Shown: positions 53,826 through 63,541, numbered from the stretch's first letter. The stretch is DNA of 64,000 bases from Formosa sp. Hel1_33_131 (GCA_949499105.1 CATEFX010000034.1:1-64000), one strand, 5' to 3'. The notes: a model not told the origin generated them from the letters alone. A program made the numbers and translations.

Positions 53826-54503
53826 TTATTTATTTGAGTCTAAAGTCAATGGTAAATCAGTTAATTTATTGATTATTGCTGTGGGTTCAATTCCCCATGG
53901 GTCAAAAATGGTGTCTTTTGAACGCTGTAGCCAAGCGGAACGCAACCCATAGGAAAGCCCACCTATGACATCAAAAGGATTGCTTGAAATTAACCATGAA
54001 TTTGTTTTTTTTGAATTTGTCTTCGTATTGAAATATTCATAGACTACAGGGCTTGGCTTAAAAACAGTGACCTTTTCTACACTAACTATTCCATCGAAAA
54101 GCTCAATAATTTTTGCATGCTTTAGAAGTTTTGTAATTGCTTTTTCACTACCATTTGAGAATGCAAATAATTTATGACCTAGTCCTTTTAGATTTCTCAA
54201 CCCGATTTCAACATCATCAAATGCTGGCAAAACAGTATATTCCATCATAAGAGACTCTTTTTGTGCCTTATTTAAATCAACCTTTAAGAGTTTACAACAA
54301 TATTCTAAAGCCTCTTTGGTACACACAGAAAAGTCGGTGTATTTATTCATTAACCCCCTTCTAAAAGAGTACTCTAATTGTTTGTTTCTCCACGTCTCCA
54401 TGAAATCTTTTGCTTGGTCTCCAATCATTTGCTCTAATGAATCGAACACAGCTGATGTATTAATTAGTGTTCCATAAACATCAAAAGCTAAGGTGTATTT
54501 CAT
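53826..54503 (-). CDS. Haloacid dehalogenase type II-like hydrolase
   Basis: This 225-aa HAD-superfamily enzyme resembles L-2-haloacid dehalogenase. The nucleophile is Asp8 in FDVYGTL. Motif II is FAFSNGSE near 117. The lysine is in VFKPSP near 151. The acidic/Asn region is WLISSNPFDVIGG near 170-182, followed by GLRSAWLQRS. True dehalogenase activity or phosphatase activity cannot be told apart here. It lies 5 nt after the DUF779 gene, in the aldehyde dehydrogenase cluster. Confidence 0.85.
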   Translation of the reverse strand: MKYTLAFDVYGTLINTSAVFDSLEQMIGDQAKDFMETWRNKQLEYSFRRGLMNKYTDFSVCTKEALEYCCKLLKVDLNKAQKESLMMEYTVLPAFDDVEIGLRNLKGLGHKLFAFSNGSEKAITKLLKHAKIIELFDGIVSVEKVTVFKPSPVVYEYFNTKTNSKKTNSWLISSNPFDVIGGLSYGLRSAWLQRSKDTIFDPWGIEPTAIINKLTDLPLTLDSNK

Positions 54504-54508
54504 ATAAT

Positions 54509-54871
54509 TTAGTTTTTATTAAATAGTTTATTCTCTTCGTCCGTTAAAAGTCGTGAATGAATAATAAACCGTACGCCCAGTGGTATTTCTAGAGAGAAGC
54601 TAGAGCCTCTCCCTTTGGTAAGGTCTATTGTTAAATGTGTGTGTTTCCAATATTCAAATTGATCTTGGTTCATATAGTAGTTTACGCCTTCTAATTGTCC
54701 AAGTAAAATATCACTTTCATCTAAATACATCTCACCTTCTTCAAAAACCATTGGGGAGGAGCCGTCACAACAACCACCACTTTGATGAAATATTAATTCA
54801 CCATGTTTTTTTTTGAGTAGATTTAATACTTCTACGGCCTTATCTGTAATGGCGACTCTTGAATACTTCAT
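54509..54871 (-). CDS. DUF779 family protein
   Basis: This 120-aa protein matches DUF779: ELIFHQSGGCCDGSSPMVF near 25-43 with the paired cysteines, GQLEGVNYYMNQDQFEYWKHT near 58-78, then IDLTKGRGSSFSLEIPLGVRFIIHSR. The family is regularly encoded next to aldehyde or alcohol dehydrogenases, as here. Its own activity is not established. It lies 73 nt after the aldehyde dehydrogenase gene and 5 nt before the HAD gene. Confidence 0.9.
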   Translation of the reverse strand: MKYSRVAITDKAVEVLNLLKKKHGELIFHQSGGCCDGSSPMVFEEGEMYLDESDILLGQLEGVNYYMNQDQFEYWKHTHLTIDLTKGRGSSFSLEIPLGVRFIIHSRLLTDEENKLFNKN

Positions 54872-54944
54872 ACATTATTTTTTAAATTAATTAAAGCGAC
54901 ATAATAACGGTAGACAATCTGTTTTAATCTCTAAAGATAGGTTC

Positions 54945-56444
54945 CTAAAAGAATCCTAATTTATTCTTGTCATAGGAAATAAGCATGTTTTTTGTTTGAC
55001 GATAATGGTTCATCATCATTAAGTGATTTTCTCGTCCGAATCCAGATTTTTTATAGCCGCCAAATGGTGCATGTGCTGGATATGCGTGATAACAATTCAC
55101 CCAAACTCTACCCGCTTTAATTGCTCTTGGCACTTGGTATAACTGATGTGCATCTCTCGACCAAACGCCTGCTCCTAAACCGTAAAGGGTATCATTCGCA
55201 ATGGCGATGGCGTCCGCTTCATCTTTAAATTTAGTAACGGCGACCACAGGACCAAAAATTTCTTCCTGAAAAACACGCATTTTATTGTGTCCTTCTAATA
55301 TGGTTGGCTGTATATAAAATCCATTGGATAGAGTTCCCTCTAATTTACAAGCAGCTCCACCAGCGAGTACTTTGGCGCCTTCTTCTTTACCTATTTTGAG
55401 ATATGAAAGGATTTTCTCATATTGGTCATTAGATGCTTGTGCGCCTACCATTGTATTCACATCATAAGGATCGGCTTGAATAGCCGCATTGGTTCGAGCC
55501 ACAACTTTTTCCATAAACGCATCATAAATATCTTCTTGTACTAATAATCTTGATGGGCATGTACACACTTCTCCTTGGTTAAAAGCAAAAAGGACGGCGC
55601 CTTCAATGGCTTTGTCTAAAAACGCATCGTCTTTATCCATAACAGAATTAAAGAAAATGTTTGGCGACTTCCCACCTAATTCCATAGTAACAGGGTTTAG
55701 GTTTTTTGATGCATATTGCATAATCAACTGACCTGTAGTTGTTTCTCCAGTAAATGCAACTTTATCAATTCCAGAATTAGATGCGAGTGGTTTTCCAGCT
55801 TCAGGTCCAAAACCGTGAATAACATTTATGACTCCGGGAGGAAAGACCTCTGAGATTTTTTCTAATAATAGCGTTGCAGATGACGGGGTCTGTTCTGCGG
55901 GTTTAAGAATTACACAGTTCCCAGCGGCTAAGGCGGGAGGTAATTTCCATGACAGCATTAAAAGGGGGAAGTTCCAGGGGATAATTTGAGCCACGACGCC
56001 CAGAGGTTCTTTAATATTCATTGAAAGCGTGTTGGCGTCCAGTTCAGTAGCAGAGCCTTCTTCAGCCCTAATCACAGCTGCAAAATACCGCCAGTGGTCA
56101 ATTGATAATGGGACATCGGCATTTAGAGTTTCTCTAATTGGTTTGCCATTGTCACAAGTATCTACCAATGCAAATTCTTCTAAATTTGCTTCAATAATAT
56201 CGGCTACTTTGTTTAAAAGTGTTGCTCTTTCTGTTGCGGAAGTAGTTCCCCAGGCTTCTTTTGCTGCATTTGCTGCTGCTACAGCATTCTCAACATCTTC
56301 TTTCTGAGATCTTGGATATTTTGCAATAAGTGAATTGTCAATAGGTGAAGTATTGTCAAAATACTGCCCTCCAACAGGTGCAACGAATTCTCCATTGATA
56401 AAATTTCCGTATTTGGTTTTAAATTTCGGTTTTGAATACCCCAT
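54945..56444 (-). CDS. NAD(P)-dependent aldehyde dehydrogenase
   Basis: This 499-aa enzyme oxidises aldehydes to acids and resembles the acetaldehyde-type ExaC/AldB group. Blocks are [13 protein letters not shown] near 14-26, the cofactor-site [20 protein letters not shown] near 150, catalytic Glu in [14 protein letters not shown] near 259, catalytic Cys in [11 protein letters not shown] near 293, and EEIFGPV near 394. The start is set at MGYSKPKF (56444). The frame stays open 144 nt upstream to 56588, but the added residues do not look like the family and would overlap the next gene. Confidence 0.93.
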   Translation of the reverse strand: MGYSKPKFKTKYGNFINGEFVAPVGGQYFDNTSPIDNSLIAKYPRSQKEDVENAVAAANAAKEAWGTTSATERATLLNKVADIIEANLEEFALVDTCDNGKPIRETLNADVPLSIDHWRYFAAVIRAEEGSATELDANTLSMNIKEPLGVVAQIIPWNFPLLMLSWKLPPALAAGNCVILKPAEQTPSSATLLLEKISEVFPPGVINVIHGFGPEAGKPLASNSGIDKVAFTGETTTGQLIMQYASKNLNPVTMELGGKSPNIFFNSVMDKDDAFLDKAIEGAVLFAFNQGEVCTCPSRLLVQEDIYDAFMEKVVARTNAAIQADPYDVNTMVGAQASNDQYEKILSYLKIGKEEGAKVLAGGAACKLEGTLSNGFYIQPTILEGHNKMRVFQEEIFGPVVAVTKFKDEADAIAIANDTLYGLGAGVWSRDAHQLYQVPRAIKAGRVWVNCYHAYPAHAPFGGYKKSGFGRENHLMMMNHYRQTKNMLISYDKNKLGFF

Positions 56445-56580
56445 TTTTAAGTGTTTTAATGAATGATTCCCTACTCTTTTATAGATTTTCGGATTCCTCT
56501 TTGTAAAATTACAGTCGTTGATTTTAGTGATTTCTGTATCGGTGCTTTTTGATAGATGACAGGATGAACGATTTAATGGC

Positions 56581-57069
56581 CTACTCAACTAGAAGATTAG
56601 AATTGAAAATATCTCTAAATAACTTCCATTTTCCATCTACTTTTTTCCAAAGCACTAAATATTTCCCTTCATAAACCTTGGCCTTTTCAACAAACAAGGA
56701 AACTTCGCCTTCTTCTGTTATTAAATTTTCTGTGCCCCATACTTCAACGGTAGAGAGATTAGCACGAGTAATTCCAGAGTTTATCAGCCCTGAAAGGGCA
56801 GATTGAATGTTTTTTCTTCCAACAATAGCCGGGGCTCCTGTACTCATAAACTTGGCATCTTTTGTATACAAATTAGCCAAGCTTAAAGAGTCTTTAGTCG
56901 CAAGAAAATTCATAAATGCTTTATTTGCAGATATAATTTCTTGTTTTGCAGTTGACAAATCAAATGTTGGCTTAACTATCTTTTTTTCTGCTTTTTCACC
57001 ACAACCACTTATCATTAAAGCAATTAATAATGTCATAGTAATAATTTTTGAGGATTTTTTTCTATTCAT
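56581..57069 (-). CDS. NTF2-like (SgcJ/DUF4440-type) lipoprotein
   Basis: This 162-aa protein has a lipobox at LMISGC (Cys about 23) followed by a nuclear-transport-factor-2-like cone fold at about 40-160: [44 protein letters not shown], split by strands, then [19 protein letters not shown] and [10 protein letters not shown]. Such domains bind small molecules or act as isomerase-like enzymes. It heads the minus-strand cluster with aldehyde dehydrogenase and faces the AraC gene. Confidence 0.85.
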   Translation of the reverse strand: MNRKKSSKIITMTLLIALMISGCGEKAEKKIVKPTFDLSTAKQEIISANKAFMNFLATKDSLSLANLYTKDAKFMSTGAPAIVGRKNIQSALSGLINSGITRANLSTVEVWGTENLITEEGEVSLFVEKAKVYEGKYLVLWKKVDGKWKLFRDIFNSNLLVE

Positions 57070-57169
57070 TTTCTTTAATTTTTATAAAAATAATTCTTTA
57101 ATATTAAGAATAATTAAACATATCTATCAATTTATTGCAGATATCTCTTAAATATCTTGTTTTCTATAT

Positions 57170-57177
57170 TATTTTTG
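57170..57177 (+). promoter_or_regulatory. -7 promoter element for the AraC-type gene
   Basis: TATTTTTG ends 11 nt before the ATG at 57189, again implying a very short leader. Confidence 0.45.
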
Positions 57178-57188
57178 TATATTGTTAA

Positions 57189-58106
57189 ATGGGAAGTTTA
57201 TTATTCAATCATAAAATTCATCGAAAACTCACTACTTTAATTGAAAATAGAACAACCTATAATTCTGAATATTCTGAGTTAAATATTTTTGAAACGCATA
57301 AAGTTTCAGAAAAAATAGCACTCACTTTTGATTTTCCTGTGATTGCCAGTATGCTTACAGGAAAGAAAATAATGCATATTGACGGCATGCCTGCTTTCGA
57401 TTTTTTTCCTGGAGAATCTGTAGTTATGCCAACCAATCAAGAAATGATTATCGATTTTCCAATTGCCTCAAAAGAATCTCCTACTCAATGTTTAGCACTA
57501 GGAATTGACGCCACTAAAATAAACAATGTTGTAGAAAACTTCAATGAATTTGTGTCTATTGAAAAGGAAAATAATAAATGGAATATAGATAATACAGCGT
57601 CACATCTTATTAATGATTCTGGAATTAATCATTTAATAAAACGTATCACCCACACCTTTATTAACAATAATAAATCTAAAGATATTTTACTCGATCTTAT
57701 GATTCAAGAATTGATTGTTAGATTATTGCAAACAAAAGCAAAATCAATAATTTTAAATGATTCTAAAAATATCTTTTCTGATACTAGAATAGGCATGGCT
57801 ATTAAATACATAAATGAAAACCTTACGATTAAAGATATTACTGTAGACCTATTATCCGAAAAAGCCTGTATGAGTAGTTCTCATTTTCATAAAAAATTTA
57901 AAAACACTTTAGGTATTTCTCCTATTGAATATATTAATTCTGAAAAAATTAAGGTTTCAAAAAATTTAATCAAAAAATACAATGATTTTCAAATCTCTGA
58001 AATTGCTTTTAAATCTGGATTTAATAACACCAGTTACTTCAATAGGCAATTTAAAAAAATGGAATTGATGACCCCACAACAGTTTAAAAAATCTTTAATT
58101 GATTAA
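57189..58106 (+). CDS. AraC-family transcriptional regulator
   Basis: This 305-aa regulator has an AraC N-terminal (PF06719-like) effector domain at about 15-170 (VSEKIALTFDFPVIASMLTGKK, FDFFPGESVVMP). A C-terminal double helix-turn-helix covers about 205-305 (ITVDLLSEKACMSSSHFHKKFKNTLGISPIEYI, then ISEIAFKSGFNNTSYFNRQFKK). It is divergent from the NTF2/aldehyde dehydrogenase/DUF779/HAD cluster with a 119-bp shared region, so it is the likely activator of that cluster in response to an aldehyde or alcohol. Confidence 0.92.
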   Translation: MGSLLFNHKIHRKLTTLIENRTTYNSEYSELNIFETHKVSEKIALTFDFPVIASMLTGKKIMHIDGMPAFDFFPGESVVMPTNQEMIIDFPIASKESPTQCLALGIDATKINNVVENFNEFVSIEKENNKWNIDNTASHLINDSGINHLIKRITHTFINNNKSKDILLDLMIQELIVRLLQTKAKSIILNDSKNIFSDTRIGMAIKYINENLTIKDITVDLLSEKACMSSSHFHKKFKNTLGISPIEYINSEKIKVSKNLIKKYNDFQISEIAFKSGFNNTSYFNRQFKKMELMTPQQFKKSLID

Positions 58107-58476
58107 TGTTTTTTTATCGACTTACCATCTTACCATCTGAAAAAAACTACTATTCCCCAAAAAATAAGTTGTTTGAATATCATTCGACATAATTTTCATT
58201 TATTTGTTTTCAACAGTTTTATACTTGAATCCAACCATTTAACCCCCAATGAATCAAGGATTCCAATGTGATATGTGCGATGTAAAATTTACTTATTTTT
58301 CATTAAGCTAGTTATAGAAATTGTGAATTAGTTTTTTTAAATAGCTTATTATAACACTAAATTAAATTTTAACTCCTATGAAATTAGAAGTTTAAAGATT
58401 TTAGGTTTTCACATTAATATCGACTTAATCCTGATTATTTCACAACAAAAGCGTTATTTATTTGAAAAAAGTAATG
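58107..58476. other. Intergenic region after the AraC gene
   Basis: The stretch is AT-rich with no gene, no clear repeat and no hairpin of note. I see nothing in it apart from the promoter-like box that follows at 58477. Confidence 0.5.
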
Positions 58477-58484
58477 TATATTTG
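58477..58484 (+). promoter_or_regulatory. -7 element of the candidate RNA upstream of the ABC genes
   Basis: TATATTTG matches TAnnTTTG; the predicted start is near 58491. No TTG was found at the expected -33 distance. Confidence 0.5.
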
Positions 58485-58490
58485 AACATC

Positions 58491-58572
58491 ACTGAATCGC
58501 TATTTTAGTGATATTTTCTTTTTCATAGCAATTTTTTTCCCATCCTTGATTTATTGAGGGTGGGTTTTGTTT
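58491..58572 (+). ncRNA. Candidate small RNA or attenuated leader
   Basis: The stretch between a -7 box and a terminator hairpin contains no reading frame. The first hairpin pairs ATCACT (58488-58493) with AGTGAT (58507-58512). The second pairs CCCATCC (58539-58545) with GGGTGGG (58558-58564) and is followed by TTTTG and a T run. It ends about 50 nt before the ABC ATPase start. It may be a free ~80-nt RNA or a leader that regulates the ABC genes. Comparison with Rfam families such as Flavo-1 would tell. Confidence 0.45.
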
Positions 58573-58574
58573 TT
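58539..58574 (+). terminator. Terminator-like hairpin upstream of ABC genes
   Basis: Arms CCCATCC and GGGTGGG (one G-T pair) surround a 12-nt loop, followed by a T-rich tract. Confidence 0.6.
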
Positions 58575-58623
58575 TCCTTGTAACTTTTCTTATATTGTTA
58601 CGTCTTATAAATAAATTTATTTC

Positions 58624-59550
58624 ATGAATAATCTTTTAGAAACTCAAGAAGTTTCAAAATACTTTGGCGATTTTCAAGCCTTAGATGCCGTTTCGATACA
58701 GGTGCCAAAACACAGTATTTTTGGGCTTTTAGGACCCAATGGTGCGGGTAAAACAACCCTGATCAGAATCATTAATCAAATTACCATGCCCGATACGGGT
58801 TTGGTTTTATTGGATGGTGAGCCTTTACAACCCAATGATGTCAAATATATTGGGTATTTACCGGAAGAACGAGGCTTGTATAAATCAATGAAAGTAGGGG
58901 AGCAAGCCCTATATCTGGCGCAACTCAAAGGGTTGTCGTATTCGGAAGCTAAAAAACGACTAAACTATTGGTTCGATAAATTAGAAATTGGTCATTGGTG
59001 GGATAAAAAAATTGAAGAACTGTCCAAAGGAATGGCTCAAAAAATTCAATTTGTTGTGACCGTCATGCACCAACCAAAATTGCTGATTTTTGATGAACCT
59101 TTTTCTGGATTTGATCCCATCAATGCGAATTTGATCAAAGACGAGATATTACAACTCAGAGATGAAGGGGCTACGGTCATATTTTCAACCCACCGCATGG
59201 AATCGGTCGAAGAACTCTGTGATCATATTGCGTTAATTCATGAATCTAAAAAAATATTAGATGGAAAGTTAATCGATATCAAACGCACCTATAAAACAAA
59301 CACTTTTGAAGTTGGATTGGTATCCGACGCCCCCTTAGCTTTAAAGCAGTTGATTGAAACGAAGTTTAAAGTCTCGCCAGCAGATTTTAAATCGATCAAC
59401 GACGATTTAAAACTCAACATCGCATTAGATGCTCATGGAACCCCAAATGATTTATTAGCATTTTTAACGGCGCAATCTCAAGTGCTACATTTTAAGGAAT
59501 TAATTCCAAATGCAAGTGATATCTTTATTCAAACCATTCAAAATAATTAA
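58624..59550 (+). CDS. ABC transporter ATP-binding protein
   Basis: This 308-aa ATPase subunit of an ABC exporter is of the NatA/DRA type. Walker A is GPNGAGKTT near 38-46, the signature is LSKGMAQK near 137-144 (instead of LSGGQ), Walker B is LLIFDEPFSGFDP near 155-167, and the switch His is in STHRMES near 190. A C-terminal extension (about 225-308) is usual in this group. It is followed 2 nt later by its permease gene. The substrate is unknown; sodium or drug export are options within the family. Confidence 0.93.
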   Translation: MNNLLETQEVSKYFGDFQALDAVSIQVPKHSIFGLLGPNGAGKTTLIRIINQITMPDTGLVLLDGEPLQPNDVKYIGYLPEERGLYKSMKVGEQALYLAQLKGLSYSEAKKRLNYWFDKLEIGHWWDKKIEELSKGMAQKIQFVVTVMHQPKLLIFDEPFSGFDPINANLIKDEILQLRDEGATVIFSTHRMESVEELCDHIALIHESKKILDGKLIDIKRTYKTNTFEVGLVSDAPLALKQLIETKFKVSPADFKSINDDLKLNIALDAHGTPNDLLAFLTAQSQVLHFKELIPNASDIFIQTIQNN

Positions 59551-59552
59551 TC

Positions 59553-60863
59553 ATGAATCACCTTCCATTAATTATCAAACGCGAGTATTTAACTAAAGTT
59601 AGAAACAAGTCGTTTATCATCATGACTTTTTTGAGTCCCATAATTATGATAGCTTTGTTTTCGCTGATCGGATATTTAACGAGCGTTAGTAATGAGACTG
59701 TTCGTACTATTTATGTGTTGGACGAAACGGGTTTTCTTTCAGAATCCTTCAAATCCACGGAGCAAACAATTTACACGAAAGTGTCTGAAGTTGATTTAGA
59801 AACGGCTAAAACACTGGCCAATCAAGAAAACGCTTATGGGTTACTTCATATTCCAAACCAACCCATTGAAACGGTTTCGAGCGTTGTTAAATTCTATTCA
59901 GAAGAATCGCCTTCACTTTCGATAATTTCCTTTTTAGAATCGACTCTAGAAAATAAATTATCCGAATTAAAATTACAAAATAATGGGGTCGACCTAGCCC
60001 TTATTGAAGCCTCAAAAACTACGATCGATATCAATCAAGAAAGTTTTGAAGGGGTGAAAACTTCCAAAGTGGGGAGTGTTATGAAATTAATTTTTGGTGG
60101 GGCTGCTGGCTATCTCTTGTTTATGTTTATTATTATTTATGGGAACATGATTATGAGAAGCGTGATCGAAGAAAAAACCAGCCGAATTATTGAAGTAATT
60201 ATTTCTTCTGTGAAACCAATTCAACTGATGTTGGGTAAAATCATCGGAACTTCCTTAGCAGGTATCACCCAATTTGCAATTTGGATTGTTTTAGGATTAG
60301 TATTTTTCATTGCGTCGATGTCCATTTTTGGAGTCGAAATGTCTCAGACACAAACCCCGCAACAAGCGCTGGTATCAGAAGCATTGTCAAACACCGATTC
60401 ACCCGATAAAATTCAAATGATTTTCAATGAATTTAGTACACTTCCATTAGGTAATTTAGTAATCGCTTTTATTTTATTTTTCATTTGCGGCTACCTTTTA
60501 TATAGTTCGTTGTATGCAGCGATTGGTGCTGCGGTTGATAACGAAACAGACACTCAGCAGTTTATGCTTCCAGTAATAATGCCTTTAATTTTAGCAGTTT
60601 ATGTTGGAATGTTTACGGTGATTGAAGATCCACACGGGACCATTTCTACCGTGTTTTCATTTATTCCATTTACATCGCCTGTAGTGATGCTCATGCGAAT
60701 TCCTTTTGGAGTTCCCATATGGCAACAAATAGTCTCCCTTTTAATTCTTATCGGAACGTTTATAGGCATCGTTTGGTTTGCTGCAAAAATATACCGGGTT
60801 GGTATTTTGATGTATGGCAAAAAACCTACCTATAAAGAACTTTTTAAATGGTTGAAATATTAA
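59553..60863 (+). CDS. ABC transporter permease (NatB-like)
   Basis: This 436-aa membrane subunit has an N-terminal helix (about 18-40 SFIIMTFLSPIIMIALFSLIG) and a large extracytoplasmic segment (about 45-180). Five or six C-terminal helices follow, with MIMRSVIEEKTSRIIEVIISSVKP near 200-222, the coupling motif of the ABC-2 family. It partners the ATPase encoded 2 nt upstream. The short gap implies coupled translation and one export complex. Confidence 0.92.
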   Translation: MNHLPLIIKREYLTKVRNKSFIIMTFLSPIIMIALFSLIGYLTSVSNETVRTIYVLDETGFLSESFKSTEQTIYTKVSEVDLETAKTLANQENAYGLLHIPNQPIETVSSVVKFYSEESPSLSIISFLESTLENKLSELKLQNNGVDLALIEASKTTIDINQESFEGVKTSKVGSVMKLIFGGAAGYLLFMFIIIYGNMIMRSVIEEKTSRIIEVIISSVKPIQLMLGKIIGTSLAGITQFAIWIVLGLVFFIASMSIFGVEMSQTQTPQQALVSEALSNTDSPDKIQMIFNEFSTLPLGNLVIAFILFFICGYLLYSSLYAAIGAAVDNETDTQQFMLPVIMPLILAVYVGMFTVIEDPHGTISTVFSFIPFTSPVVMLMRIPFGVPIWQQIVSLLILIGTFIGIVWFAAKIYRVGILMYGKKPTYKELFKWLKY

Positions 60864-60904
60864 TTTTTTATGAACGTTATTAACTCAAACTAAAACCACA
60901 CCCC

Positions 60905-62068
60905 ATGTCAAGAATATTAATCATTGAAGATGAAGCCTCCATCCGTCGTGTATTAGTCAAAATACTCACAGAAGAAAACGCACACTACCAAGTATTTGAA
61001 GCTGAAGATGGTCTGATTGGAACTGAAATGATCAAAAATGAAGATTTTGATTTGGTATTGTGTGACATAAAAATGCCAAAAATGGACGGTGTTGAGGTTC
61101 TTGAAGCCGTTAAAAAAATTAAACCAGAAATTCCCATGGTTATGATTTCGGGACATGGCGATTTAGACACGGCCGTGAACACCATGCGTATGGGTGCTTT
61201 TGATTATATATCCAAACCACCCGATTTAAACCGTTTGCTAAATACGATTAGAAACGCGCTAGACCGAAAACAGTTGGTCGTTGAAAATAAACGACTCAAA
61301 AGGAAAGTTAGTAAACAGTATCAAATGGTTGGTAATAGTCCTGCAATTGAGACCATTAAATCCATTATTGACAAAGTAGCTCCGACCGAGGCAAGGGTGC
61401 TTATCACGGGTCCAAATGGCACTGGAAAAGAATTAGTGGCACATTGGTTGCATCAAAAAAGTGACCGTGCCAAAGGCCCTATGATCGAAGTGAATTGTGC
61501 CGCAATCCCAAGTGAGTTGATCGAAAGCGAATTGTTTGGGCACATCAAAGGGGCGTTTACAAGCGCCCATAAAGATCGTGCTGGTAAATTTGAAGCCGCC
61601 AATGGTGGCACTATTTTCTTAGATGAAATTGGCGATATGAGTCTGTCTGCACAAGCCAAAGTATTAAGAGCCTTGCAAGAAAGTCGCATTCAACGTGTTG
61701 GGACTGATAAAGATATTAAAGTGAATGTTCGTGTGGTTGCGGCCACCAATAAAAATCTAAAAAAAGAAATTTCGGAAGGTCGTTTTCGGGAAGACTTGTA
61801 CCACCGTCTGGCGGTCATTTTAATCAAAGTACCCCCATTAAATGATCGCAGAGATGACATTCCTATTTTGGTCGACTATTTTGCCGATAAAATTGCTTCT
61901 GAACAAGGGAACTCTAAAAAGAATTTTTCACCAGCAGCTCTCAAGCAACTTCAAGCCTATGACTGGACAGGCAATATTAGAGAATTAAGAAATGTAGTTG
62001 AAAGACTTATTATCCTTGGAGAAGCTGAAGTCACCGAATCGGATGTCAACGCTTTTGTGAGTAAATAA
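60905..62068 (+). CDS. NtrC-type response regulator lacking a DNA-binding domain
   Basis: This 387-aa protein has a receiver domain (1-120; acidic pair Glu8-Asp9, phospho-acceptor Asp54 in LCDIKMPKMDG, Lys in YISKPPD near 104). An AAA+ sigma-54-activator domain covers about 140-380 (Walker A GPNGTGKE near 168-175, the sigma-54 loop reading GAFTSA near 216 instead of GAFTGA, and Walker B IFLDEIGDM near 238). It ends at NAFVSK without the usual Fis-type helix-turn-helix. It may act without specific DNA binding, or not through sigma-54 at all. No histidine kinase gene adjoins it. Confidence 0.9.
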   Translation: MSRILIIEDEASIRRVLVKILTEENAHYQVFEAEDGLIGTEMIKNEDFDLVLCDIKMPKMDGVEVLEAVKKIKPEIPMVMISGHGDLDTAVNTMRMGAFDYISKPPDLNRLLNTIRNALDRKQLVVENKRLKRKVSKQYQMVGNSPAIETIKSIIDKVAPTEARVLITGPNGTGKELVAHWLHQKSDRAKGPMIEVNCAAIPSELIESELFGHIKGAFTSAHKDRAGKFEAANGGTIFLDEIGDMSLSAQAKVLRALQESRIQRVGTDKDIKVNVRVVAATNKNLKKEISEGRFREDLYHRLAVILIKVPPLNDRRDDIPILVDYFADKIASEQGNSKKNFSPAALKQLQAYDWTGNIRELRNVVERLIILGEAEVTESDVNAFVSK

Positions 62069-62138
62069 TCAAGTTTTATAACAATCTTAACGCATGATTA
62101 ATTTACTTCGTTTAGATTTACTAAGTAAAATTTATGCT

Positions 62139-63536
62139 ATGAAAAATTTAGTTCTTATTATTTTTGGATTTTTGACGTTTGGGTTAAATGCACAATCGGA
62201 TGCGGATTATCTAAAAACGATTTATAAAAATTCCTTAACGAATGGTCAAAGTTACCAATGGTTAGATTATTTGTCCAATCAGATTGGTGGCCGCTTATCG
62301 GGATCCTTAAATGCCGAATTAGCAGTTAAATACACCAAATCAGAATTAGAAAACCTAGGCCTTGATCGCGTTTGGTTACAACCAGTGATGGTTCCAAAAT
62401 GGGTGCGAGGCAATCCCGAGTTTGCTTATATCGAAACGGCACCCGGAAAAACCATTGCGGTTAATATATGTGCTTTGGGAGGCTCCGTTTCGACTCCGCT
62501 TCAAGGAGTTAAAGCAGAAGTTATTGAAGTTCAAGGAATTGATGAATTAAAGTTATTGGATCGAGATCAGGTAGAAGGCAAAATTGTATTTTTTAACCGT
62601 CCCATGCAAGCCGACTTAATTCACACTTTTGAAGCTTATGGGGGCTGTGTTGATCAGCGGTATCAAGGGGCAGAAGAAGCGGGTAAACTCGGCGCAGTTG
62701 CCACGATTGTTCGTTCAATGAATTTAAGATTGGACGATTTGCCACACACCGGATCCATGTCGTATGGAGAAACCCCCGTGTCAAATCGTATTCCATCTTC
62801 AGCAATAAGTACCAATGATGCAGAGATGCTAAGTGGGATGTTACAAATTGATTCGAGTCTCAAATTATATTTAAAACAAAATTGTCGTCAGTTAAAAGAT
62901 GTGTTGTCTTATAATGTGATTGGAGAAATCACTGGTTCACAGTTTCCAAATGAGATTATTACAGTAGGGGGGCATTTAGATTCTTGGGATTTAGGCGATG
63001 GGTCCCATGATGATGGTGCCGGTTGTGTGCAATCGATGGATGTATTACGGTTGTTAAAAAACTCTGGAATTCAACCAAAGCGTACCATAAGAGTGGTGTT
63101 GTTTATGAATGAAGAGAACGGATTAAGAGGTGGAAATGCCTATGCGAAAGAAGCGAGTCAAAAAGGAGAGAACCATGTTTTTGCTTTAGAAAGTGATTCA
63201 GGAGGCTTTACGCCTCGTGGGTTTACCTTTGATGGCCCCGACTATAAAGTAGATCAAATCCTGCAATGGAAATCTTTATTTGAACCCTATCTAATTCATT
63301 ATTTCAAAAAGGGGGGGAGTGGTGCTGACATCGGTCCATTAAAAAACAGCACCAATGTATTGGCTGGATTACGACCCGATTCGCAACGTTATTTTGATCA
63401 CCATCACGCCGCGAATGATACTTTTGATGCGGTCAATAAACGCGAATTAGAACTTGGCGCTGCCACCATGACTTCTTTGATCTATTTAGTTGATAAATAT
63501 GGATTGAACTCCAGGAATTCAAAACTAAAGGACTAG
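62139..63536 (+). CDS. M28 family metallopeptidase
   Basis: The protein has 465 aa from the ATG at 62139, where a clean signal peptide begins (MKNLVLIIFGFLTFGLNAQ). The frame extends 45 nt upstream but without support. A PA-type insert (about 130-230) precedes the dizinc peptidase core: GGHLDSWDLGDGSHDDGAG near 277-295, FMNEENGLRGG near 325, ALESDSGG near 347 and DHHHAANDTFD near 425, which supply metal ligands and the catalytic Glu. It resembles carboxypeptidase Q-type exported peptidases. Confidence 0.92.
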   Translation: MKNLVLIIFGFLTFGLNAQSDADYLKTIYKNSLTNGQSYQWLDYLSNQIGGRLSGSLNAELAVKYTKSELENLGLDRVWLQPVMVPKWVRGNPEFAYIETAPGKTIAVNICALGGSVSTPLQGVKAEVIEVQGIDELKLLDRDQVEGKIVFFNRPMQADLIHTFEAYGGCVDQRYQGAEEAGKLGAVATIVRSMNLRLDDLPHTGSMSYGETPVSNRIPSSAISTNDAEMLSGMLQIDSSLKLYLKQNCRQLKDVLSYNVIGEITGSQFPNEIITVGGHLDSWDLGDGSHDDGAGCVQSMDVLRLLKNSGIQPKRTIRVVLFMNEENGLRGGNAYAKEASQKGENHVFALESDSGGFTPRGFTFDGPDYKVDQILQWKSLFEPYLIHYFKKGGSGADIGPLKNSTNVLAGLRPDSQRYFDHHHAANDTFDAVNKRELELGAATMTSLIYLVDKYGLNSRNSKLKD

Positions 63537-63541
63537 CGTTT

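Noticed and set aside
56445-56588. N-terminal extension of the aldehyde dehydrogenase
   Set aside because: The extra 48 residues do not resemble the family and would overlap the next gene; the ATG at 56444 gives the normal length.
58461-58484. Complete promoter with a TTTG -33 element before the candidate RNA
   Set aside because: The only TTTG upstream is 12 nt from the -7 box, too close for the 19-21 nt spacing, so only the -7 element is claimed.
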